Positions 1-5,814 of a stretch of DNA of 6,017 nt are shown here, piece by piece. Under the pieces are notes generated by a model. The model was not told where the DNA came from. It saw nothing but the letters and a program-made list of their open reading frames with translations, and searched no databases. Location of the stretch: positions 1-6,017 of the forward strand of contig JBCCFC010000870.1 in NCBI GenBank assembly GCA_039029935.1, in the 5' to 3' direction. Numbering within the stretch: the first letter of the stretch is position 1; each line of letters starts with the position of its first letter. A program made the position numbers and the translations under genes. This DNA is from G039029935 sp039029935 (GTDB lineage Bacteria > Chloroflexota > Anaerolineae > Caldilineales > Caldilineaceae).

Positions 1-465
1 ATGGCGCATCACTTCAAGGACCAGGTGGTTAAGGGCGCGGACTATTTTAACCAGCCCCGTGATATCCAACTCACCCGCTTTACCCGCCTCTATGCCACCA
101 GCATCCAGCCCTATGGCGCACCCAGTTCCTCGCAGATTGATATTTACGCCACCCCCGCCAACGTCAAGCATCTGCCTTGGGTCGTTGAAGTGAAAAATTG
201 GCAAAGCCCTGTAAGCAAGCCCACGGTTGTGCATTTCTGGGAAGCGGCGCAAAACTTGGCCGAGGAAAAGGGGCATATGCAGGATGGGGAGATGGCGATG
301 GTGTGTTGGTTTCATGCGCGCAGTGGGTTTACAGGCCCAGCCAGAGATTTTTTGAAAGAGAAGGGTATCTTGAATACCGATGGCGAGGCACTGACGAAAA
401 TGCTACGCAAATTTGAAGTGATTGAGAAATGGCGGGAGAGTGAAGAGTTGACAGTTGATAGTTGA
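1..465 (+). CDS. PD-(D/E)XK nuclease-like domain protein (probably 5'-truncated by the window)
   Basis: The 154 residues read as a restriction-endonuclease-like fold. D47 lies in a strand (QIDIYA), followed after 16 residues by E63-V-K65 (VVEVKNW), the spacing of the D...ExK metal-binding motif. A helix with a conserved-looking glutamate (around E81) follows, then a strand (MAMVCWF, 99-104) and a segment GFTGPARDFLKEKGIL that resembles the late FT..A..FA...I part of Mrr-like nucleases. Such domains cut or bind DNA with Mg2+, alone or as the C-terminal part of an ATPase. The window begins exactly on an ATG, so no ribosome binding site can be examined; this methionine may be internal to a longer protein. 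The final residues (ELTVDS) and the stop come from a 7-bp tandem repeat, so the native C-terminus may have been altered. The fold is reasonably supported; the substrate and biological role are not visible. Confidence 0.6.
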   Translation: MAHHFKDQVVKGADYFNQPRDIQLTRFTRLYATSIQPYGAPSSSQIDIYATPANVKHLPWVVEVKNWQSPVSKPTVVHFWEAAQNLAEEKGHMQDGEMAMVCWFHARSGFTGPARDFLKEKGILNTDGEALTKMLRKFEVIEKWRESEELTVDS

Positions 466-476
466 CAGTTGACAGT
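446..476. repeat. Heptanucleotide tandem repeat, AGTTGAC type, about 4.4 copies
   Basis: Four consecutive 7-bp units start at 446, 453, 460 and 467 (AGTTGAC, AGTTGAT, AGTTGAC, AGTTGAC), followed by a partial AGT. Only the second unit differs, by one base. The array straddles the 3' end of the nuclease-like gene: it supplies the last codons and the TGA stop at 463-465. Short heptamer arrays of this kind are dispersed in many filamentous cyanobacterial and some Chloroflexota genomes; that comparison is from memory and not checked here. Copy number could vary between strains. Confidence 0.85.
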
Positions 477-650
477 GCATACGAAATAGATTTTATCGAT
501 TGCAATGTCAATATTACGTGATACCCACGTTGATGATACACGAATCGAACGTATGAATCACAGCCAAGAGCAATTGGATTTCAACTTACAGATAACAACC
601 ACGCAGCCGAGTTAAATCATAGCCCTTGTAACAAGGCTTTGTAACCAGGT

Positions 651-680
651 TTGATTTGTTTGTATCAAACAAAATATATG
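651..680 (+). promoter_or_regulatory. Candidate sigma-70-type promoter for the exosortase operon
   Basis: TTGATT (651-656) and TATATG (675-680) are separated by 18 bases and resemble a -35/-10 pair. The inferred start of transcription would be near 687, giving a leader of about 30 bases before the ATG at 717. The match is imperfect and the region is AT-rich, so a chance match is quite possible. The dyad at 655-673 would occupy the spacer, a common operator position. Confidence 0.3.
655..673. promoter_or_regulatory. Operator-like dyad TTTGTTTG-TAT-CAAACAAA
   Basis: The sequence has perfect 8-bp inverted arms (655-662 and 666-673) around a 3-bp spacer. A second, overlapping pair (GTTTGAT at 649-655 and ATCAAAC at 664-670) uses part of the same bases. 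It lies 44 bases upstream of the exosortase ATG. The short spacer suits a dimeric DNA-binding protein better than an RNA hairpin, and no T-tract follows. No regulator gene is in the window, so the binding protein is unknown. Confidence 0.4.
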
Positions 681-716
681 CCAAGTTATTGACCAAGCCG
701 TTGTTTTACACAACTT

Positions 717-2333
717 ATGACAAATCTTGATTGTTCATGTAAAAACACAGTAGAACCACCCAGATCGCCTAATTCACCAGAACGAGCGTCATCGCTGATG
801 TGGCTTGCCATCAACATCACATTGCCACTGCTCTGGCTGATACTCTTCTGGCCCGTCATCGAGTATGCCACCGACATTTTTCAACGCGATGATTTTCGCA
901 CCAATCAGATTCTGCTCATCATCATTTTAGGGCTAATCGTCGTCCGTCTACACGAACAGCACTTTTTTCAACACATCACAACACAACTTTCGCAGCCACC
1001 TCGTGACCACATAGTCGCTGTCACCATGATTTTTATCAGCACCTATGCCTATATCATGGTCGAACGTTTTCTGGATATCAACACGTTGTCGGCCATGCTC
1101 TTTCTGCTTGCGGGATATGGGTTGCTAGGGTTGTGGGTTGAACCTATACGCTGGCGGCAAGGATTGCCCGCAGTACTGTTGTTGATCTGTGTGTTGCCGA
1201 TTGGCGACCACATGCAGACCTTTATTGGCTACCCCATGCGCATATTGACCGCAGAGATGGTGGGGACGAGTTTGGCAACGCTGGGCATTCCATCCGTCGG
1301 TGTAGACACGATTTTGGTCTTTGAAAATGGCATTTCACGTGTAGACATCCCCTGTAGCGGTGTCAAAAGCCTGTGGACAGGCGCAATCTTCCTGCTTGCG
1401 TTGACATGGATTGAGCATAGACCATTGAATTTACGGTGGTGGCTGATTGCATCGGTGATGCCGTTGCTGCTCTTTATGGCAAACTTTGTGCGTGTATGGG
1501 TACTCGTGGTAGTTGGCGAGGTGGCAGGGCTAGACTTACTGGCACAGATGCTGCATATCCCTCTGGGTGTCATCCCCTTCGTGCTTGTCTGCGGCATCAT
1601 GTTGCTGCTCTACCGCTGGTTTCAGCCAGTTATCCAGCAAGACTTACCGAAAACTGAGTTTCTGCCGAGAAGCTCGATTTCTGGTAAATCTCGCTGGCTC
1701 GCACCTTTCCTTCTCTTGTGGATGGGGAACATGATTCTGCTGTACACACCACCCACCCTGACGGGGTTGACTGAATCTGTACAGCCGTGGACATTCCCCG
1801 AGCCCTTGGTGGCAGAACCATTGCCATTGACGGCCAATGAAGTCGATTGGCTGACACGGGATGGGGCCGAGTCCGCAGAACGATATCGTTTTACATGGAC
1901 GGACCCTGATGCTGGGTCAAATTTATCTGGGTCGAGTCTATCCGGTACGATGATCCTCATCACCAGCCGCACTTGGCGCGCCCACCACCGTCCCGAACGC
2001 TGTTTTGAGGTCTATGGGCTGTCGCTAGATGATTCGCGGACGCATTTGTTGACAGGCGATATTGAAGGAACGATGCCTGTGCGCTATGTATTGCTGGGTG
2101 ATGGCAATGGACATAGCACCAACGCCGCCACCTATTGGTTTCAATCACAGACACAGATCACCGACGATTATGGGACACGTATTTGGGCGGATTTAAGCCT
2201 AGAACGTGACCAGTGGGTATTGGTGTCAATGATCTTTGACGAGGTGGTTGATCCACAGTTACCAGAGATGAATGCATTTTATGGACTGCTGCAACAGACT
2301 GTTGAGAGAAGACTTCTACAGGAGGACAGTTAA
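717..2333 (+). CDS. Exosortase with C-terminal EpsI-like domain (exosortase/archaeosortase family)
   Basis: Polytopic membrane cysteine transpeptidase/protease expected to cleave PEP-CTERM-type sorting signals at the outer face of the cytoplasmic membrane. The family's three key residues are present in order: C213 in IPCSG, R259 in NFVRV and H280 in MLHIPLG. The preceding stretch (RILTAEMVGTSLATLGIPSV, 175-194) also fits the family. Membrane segments run from about residue 28 to 302, with another at about 328-343. Residues about 355-538 form a soluble domain with HHRPERCFEVYGL (423-435), the H.PE.C signature of EpsI/DUF3485, so this is a two-domain fusion. The ATG at 717 has no clear ribosome binding site; the ATG at 798 (M28), just before the first membrane helix, is an alternative. 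The stop is three bases before the next gene, its probable substrate. From memory it resembles exosortase O-like enzymes that accompany a single membrane-protein target, but the subtype is not proven here. Confidence 0.9.
   Translation: MTNLDCSCKNTVEPPRSPNSPERASSLMWLAINITLPLLWLILFWPVIEYATDIFQRDDFRTNQILLIIILGLIVVRLHEQHFFQHITTQLSQPPRDHIVAVTMIFISTYAYIMVERFLDINTLSAMLFLLAGYGLLGLWVEPIRWRQGLPAVLLLICVLPIGDHMQTFIGYPMRILTAEMVGTSLATLGIPSVGVDTILVFENGISRVDIPCSGVKSLWTGAIFLLALTWIEHRPLNLRWWLIASVMPLLLFMANFVRVWVLVVVGEVAGLDLLAQMLHIPLGVIPFVLVCGIMLLLYRWFQPVIQQDLPKTEFLPRSSISGKSRWLAPFLLLWMGNMILLYTPPTLTGLTESVQPWTFPEPLVAEPLPLTANEVDWLTRDGAESAERYRFTWTDPDAGSNLSGSSLSGTMILITSRTWRAHHRPERCFEVYGLSLDDSRTHLLTGDIEGTMPVRYVLLGDGNGHSTNAATYWFQSQTQITDDYGTRIWADLSLERDQWVLVSMIFDEVVDPQLPEMNAFYGLLQQTVERRLLQEDS
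2320..2325 (+). promoter_or_regulatory. Ribosome binding site AGGAGG for the VIT/VWA PEP-CTERM gene
   Basis: A full AGGAGG lies in the last codons of the exosortase gene, 11 bases before the ATG at 2337. It supports that start over the in-frame ATG at 2358 (M8) and suggests translational coupling, since ribosomes ending at 2333 are next to the new start. No comparable site precedes the exosortase gene itself. Confidence 0.75.
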
Positions 2334-2336
2334 CAT

Positions 2337-5300
2337 ATGACAGGACAATCACGAACGATGCAATCACTTTTTTCGCGGGAACGACTAATGCGAGGGTTGG
2401 GGTATGGCCTGTTCTGGTCATGGAACCTGATCTTTGCAGCCTTTATGCTCTTTGGTTTCTTGCCTATCGTCCTAATCGACCTACTTCGGGCAGTGCGAGA
2501 TGGGATTATCCCAACACCAATCCTCTTCTTTGGCAGTACGATAGCCTTCATTCCCTTGGTCGCAATGGTCATCGGTGGCACGATTTTACGGCGGTCGCCG
2601 AAAAAACTTCTGGCATTGGGCTATGGTGTCCAAGGACCGCTGATGCTATTACTCATGCTGCGTTTCTTTGCCTTCCAAGAGCTTAACCCGGCCCTGCTTA
2701 CCTTTTATGGCATCGCTGGCGTTGGCCTGCTGACCTTACTCTGGCAACTGCTCGATAGTAAAATTGATGAGCGCAACAGCTTACTCACTGGATACCTGCG
2801 TCTCATTGGGTTGACACTGACGCTCTGTCTTGGCGTTTACGCCAGCATTTGGTTGTTGTTCTATGTCATCCCACTCGCCGTCGAAATCATCAAGGGTGTT
2901 GGCAGTTTCATCGTAGAGTTGCCCCAAATCATCGCCGACATGTGGCGGTATCCACCCGTTAACTTTGATAACCGTGCATTACGCGCCGTTGAAGTTCTCA
3001 TGAGTCTGATCATGATTATCCCTTGGCTTCTGTTAGGGTCAGTCATGTTTCTATACAGCGCAACACTCATCGCAGGGATGCCCATCGCTGTGCCGATTGT
3101 CTATTGGACGCAGTGGCGAGAGGCGGCGACAACCTTTGCACAGAAAAGAGGCATGATTTTAACCGGCACAATCGCCGCAACAACGCTTATTGCCGCCCTT
3201 GTTCTTATGGGCATTGCCATCCGCCAACCCCAGCACCGCGCCTTTGCCCTGCTGGAATCGCCGCCAACGTCGCTCGTCGAGGCGCAAGCCATTCTCGATG
3301 AAGAAGAAGTCATTCGTACAGGCTTGCTCAATGCCTACCTCTCGCAATATCGCTACATCAGTGCGGTCGGTGAGGTATTGCATATTCGTGAGATGTACGA
3401 GGAAATCTTGGGGTTCTCGCCGCAACAGAGTTTGTGGGTGCAGACGGCCTATGAATGGATTGCGCGGCCAATCCTCTATACACCTGTCGAGGTGGTAAGA
3501 GAACTAGAGCCAGTCGATGCCGTGAGCAGGCGGTGGTCGCCATCCGTGATGGTGCTAGAATCAGAGCAAGCGGCAGAGTTGTACGAGACGGTGTTTGACG
3601 TTCCCATCAACGATGGCGAGCGCGAGGCAGTGGTCAACGCGGTGCGTACAACGTGGGAAGCCCCGCGTGCGCAGGCGGCATGGCAGGCTGTTGATGACCG
3701 TGAGATTCACCTCATTCACCAAGAAGTCACGGTGACAGAACATGGCGATTGGGCAGATATTGAACTCTATGAAATTTATGAAAACCAAACCTTTGTTAAC
3801 GAAGAGGTGGTCTACTATTTCAGTCTACCTGAATCAGCCGTCGTTACCGGCGTGTGGCTGGGTGAGAGCGGGGACCGAGATAAACGCTATGTCTACCGAG
3901 TTTCTCCACGTGGTGCGGCCCAAGAACTCTACCGCAATGAAGTGCGGCGCAACCAAGACCCCGCCCTCGTTGAGCAGATTGGCCCACGCCAATATCGACT
4001 ACGTGTCTTCCCCATCCTCGGTCGAGGCCGCTTCATCCCGTGGGATGATTTCCCAAGGGGACCGGAGGGCTTTTTGGACGACAGCCCAGAGATGCACATG
4101 TGGTTGACTGTGCGTGTGCTAGCAAAACAAACAGCAAATGGCGCAGAAAATGACGCTGTATGGCCGTTGCCGCGCTTCGCTGAGCTGCGTAATGTCTATT
4201 GGGATCACAAAACGGTGCGACTACTCAACGGCGAAGAAATGACACTTGATAACGAAACGTGGTTGCCTGATACACTGCCAGCGACAAATCCCGCAACACC
4301 AGCCACCCACCGCATTGATTTTGCGGGTGGACAATCGGTTTTGGTGCAGCCAGCAAACATAGACAACTTACCGCTTGCTGAAAATCTCCACCTCGCCGTT
4401 GTCCTCGACCGTTCGTATAGCATGACAGAATTCGATACTGCCGTACAAACCGACCTTGAACAGTTGGCCGAGTTGCCCAATGCCGACATTGATCTCTATC
4501 TGAGTGCATCTCCAATTCGGGGTGAGGAGCCAAGCCTTGTCAAATTCAACGAATTTAACCGCAGCGAAATCGTGTACTTTGGTGGGCAAAATGCGACGGA
4601 GCTACTGACACAGTTTGATGAGCTATATACAGCACAAAACACACAACCCACCTACGACGCTGTTTTTGTCTTGACCGATGGCACAGGCTACCAGCTTGGT
4701 AAGATTGATGGGAATGTGCCAACCCCGCCTGCACCGTTGTGGATGATTCATGTGGGTGGCAACTTCCCGCTTGGCTATGATGATGCAACGCTAGAAGCGA
4801 TTCAAGCCAGCGGAGGTGGCGTCACAGGTAGTACACACGATGCACTCATTCGGTTGACTCTTTCTTTGAACAACACTACGATGAACAACACAGGCAATGC
4901 AGGTAGCAGCGACTTGATTGATGGCTATGCATGGACAACGTTACCGACAGCGGAAGTCACCATCTCCGAGGACAATGTGATTCAGCATGAAGCAACCAAC
5001 GGTTTCCGCTCATTGGCGGGTCGTCGGTTGATTTTAGCCGAAATGCAGGCGGTCCATCACCAGTTGGATGACTTGACGATTCTCGACCAGTTACATGACA
5101 TCGCCATTGAGAATAGCATCGTTACGCCCTATTCGTCCATGATCGTGATTGTCAACCAACGGCAGCAGGAATTACTGGATCAACTGGAGCAGGCGGCGGA
5201 CCGCTTTGACCGTGAGCAGGAAGGCGTGGGCGATACCTTGCCAGAGAACGCTGTGGTTGATGTGACAGGTGTGCCGGAGCCGGAGGAGTGGCTGTTGATT

Positions 5301-5372
5301 ATTTTGGCGACAGCCGTTTTGGGGTGGTATGTGTATCGTAAACATCGGGAGTTGCGACCACGTCTCATGTAA
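2337..5372 (+). CDS. Polytopic membrane protein with VIT and VWA domains and a C-terminal PEP-CTERM sorting signal
   Basis: A 1011-residue protein and the probable substrate of the exosortase upstream. Seven membrane spans are visible at about 24-50, 58-82, 92-113, 117-139, 153-180, 220-257 and 273-293. Basic loops (RRSPKK at 85-90; QKRG at 269-272) follow the positive-inside rule and place everything after 295 outside. Residues 296-450 are helical and unassigned. Residues about 454-600 form a VIT domain (RGAAQELY, DPALVEQ, YRLRVFPI). Residues about 684-842 form a VWA domain with D691-x-S693-x-S695, a candidate MIDAS threonine at T754, and VLTDG (778-782). VTPYSSMIVIV (929-939) matches the conserved stretch after VWA in VIT/VWA proteins. 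Residues 979-1010 are a tripartite sorting signal: VPEPEEW, one hydrophobic span, then RKHRELRPR. It fits PEP-CTERM integral membrane proteins of the TIGR02921 kind (recalled, not searched). VWA suggests a metal-dependent protein partner; the function is unknown. Confidence 0.88.
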   Translation: MTGQSRTMQSLFSRERLMRGLGYGLFWSWNLIFAAFMLFGFLPIVLIDLLRAVRDGIIPTPILFFGSTIAFIPLVAMVIGGTILRRSPKKLLALGYGVQGPLMLLLMLRFFAFQELNPALLTFYGIAGVGLLTLLWQLLDSKIDERNSLLTGYLRLIGLTLTLCLGVYASIWLLFYVIPLAVEIIKGVGSFIVELPQIIADMWRYPPVNFDNRALRAVEVLMSLIMIIPWLLLGSVMFLYSATLIAGMPIAVPIVYWTQWREAATTFAQKRGMILTGTIAATTLIAALVLMGIAIRQPQHRAFALLESPPTSLVEAQAILDEEEVIRTGLLNAYLSQYRYISAVGEVLHIREMYEEILGFSPQQSLWVQTAYEWIARPILYTPVEVVRELEPVDAVSRRWSPSVMVLESEQAAELYETVFDVPINDGEREAVVNAVRTTWEAPRAQAAWQAVDDREIHLIHQEVTVTEHGDWADIELYEIYENQTFVNEEVVYYFSLPESAVVTGVWLGESGDRDKRYVYRVSPRGAAQELYRNEVRRNQDPALVEQIGPRQYRLRVFPILGRGRFIPWDDFPRGPEGFLDDSPEMHMWLTVRVLAKQTANGAENDAVWPLPRFAELRNVYWDHKTVRLLNGEEMTLDNETWLPDTLPATNPATPATHRIDFAGGQSVLVQPANIDNLPLAENLHLAVVLDRSYSMTEFDTAVQTDLEQLAELPNADIDLYLSASPIRGEEPSLVKFNEFNRSEIVYFGGQNATELLTQFDELYTAQNTQPTYDAVFVLTDGTGYQLGKIDGNVPTPPAPLWMIHVGGNFPLGYDDATLEAIQASGGGVTGSTHDALIRLTLSLNNTTMNNTGNAGSSDLIDGYAWTTLPTAEVTISEDNVIQHEATNGFRSLAGRRLILAEMQAVHHQLDDLTILDQLHDIAIENSIVTPYSSMIVIVNQRQQELLDQLEQAADRFDREQEGVGDTLPENAVVDVTGVPEPEEWLLIILATAVLGWYVYRKHRELRPRLM

Positions 5373-5380
5373 AAGGGGAA

Positions 5381-5414
5381 AGGCATCTTGCTTTTATATG
5401 GGGGCAAGATGCCT
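5381..5414. terminator. Hairpin between convergent genes, probable bidirectional terminator
   Basis: AGGCATCTTGC (5381-5391) and GCAAGATGCCT (5404-5414) form a perfect 11-bp stem with a 12-base loop. It lies between the stop of the VIT/VWA gene (5372) and the stop of the minus-strand protease gene (5423), the usual place for a shared terminator. Read on the minus strand, the stem is followed by TTTCCCCTTTT, a fair T-rich tail; read on the plus strand, the tail (ACCCAGATTTAG) is poor. Termination is therefore more convincing for the minus-strand genes. It could also be a copy of a dispersed palindromic repeat. Confidence 0.6.
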
Positions 5415-5422
5415 ACCCAGAT

Positions 5423-5812
5423 TTAGATGAGGATGGTCGCCCCAGCAGGGCCATCCAACGTGACGACTAAGTAATTTAAAACATCACGACCTAACACAAT
5501 CCGGTCTGATTCTTCCGCTGATGCTACATTAACACGATTGATGGTATGATCGCCAATTCGCAATGAAACTCGATAGATAAATGTGGTAAATCGACTACCA
5601 TCAATCGAGCGCAATGTCGCCATACTAATCACGGGTGCATCAATCTTTTCTAAAAGATGAATGGGTAATATTGTTGCATCTGCGCCAGAGTCAATCAAAA
5701 GAGAGAGTCGCTGTACATTTTCGGGATTGGCTTTATTATAGACGTAAATGTCAATAATAGGACCAGATGGTAAATATTGAGTACTGTAATCGAATGTATA
5801 TGTTCGTGTCAT
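5423..5812 (-). CDS. Retropepsin-like aspartyl protease, single domain
   Basis: The protein has 129 residues, the size of a one-domain aspartic protease that must dimerise to form its active site. The catalytic triplet D41-S42-G43 lies in LLIDSGADATILP (38-50), close to the DTGA/DSGA signature. A flap-like region follows around 66-80 (LRSIDGSRFTTF), and IVLGRD (105-110) is the hydrophobic-hydrophobic-Gly motif near the end. No signal peptide or membrane segment is seen, so it is probably cytoplasmic. Such small proteases are common in Cyanobacteria and Chloroflexota, with mostly unknown substrates. No strong ribosome binding site precedes the ATG at 5812, but an upstream frame ends only two bases before it (TAA-CA-ATG), so coupled translation is likely. 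It converges on the exosortase operon and shows no link to it. Confidence 0.85.
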   Translation of the reverse strand: MTRTYTFDYSTQYLPSGPIIDIYVYNKANPENVQRLSLLIDSGADATILPIHLLEKIDAPVISMATLRSIDGSRFTTFIYRVSLRIGDHTINRVNVASAEESDRIVLGRDVLNYLVVTLDGPAGATILI

Positions 5813-5814
5813 TG

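Larger units (their letters stand above)
466..716. other. Intergenic region upstream of the exosortase gene
   Basis: These 251 bases contain no convincing gene. The longest plus-strand frame with an ATG start is 36 codons (505-615), has no ribosome binding site and looks like chance. Visible structure is limited to the tail of the heptamer repeat, a small dyad ACGTG/CACGT (516-530), a weak imperfect hairpin around AGCC/GGCT (621-638), and the stronger dyad and promoter-like bases at 649-680. The leader of the exosortase operon most likely starts here. Confidence 0.6.

Noticed and set aside
446..476. Heptamer array as a CRISPR repeat
   Set aside because: The units are 7 bp and directly adjacent, with no spacers; it is a simple tandem repeat.
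505..615. A 36-codon plus-strand reading frame in the gap upstream of the exosortase
   Set aside because: It has no ribosome binding site, no recognisable motif and a length expected by chance; nothing supports it as a gene.
621..642. Imperfect hairpin AGCC/GGCT followed by T-rich bases as a terminator of the nuclease gene
   Set aside because: The stem is only about four uninterrupted pairs and no real T-tract follows.
689..717. TTGACC at 689-694 as a -35 box for the exosortase gene
   Set aside because: With normal spacing the -10 box would overlap the start codon at 717 and no TATAAT-like bases are there.
1229..1600. A 123-codon minus-strand frame inside the exosortase gene
   Set aside because: It overlaps the region encoding the exosortase active site, where the plus-strand frame is clearly the conserved one; it is an antisense shadow.
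3742..4107. A 121-codon plus-strand frame inside the VIT region
   Set aside because: It is an out-of-frame shadow of the VIT domain coding sequence and has no protein-like features of its own.
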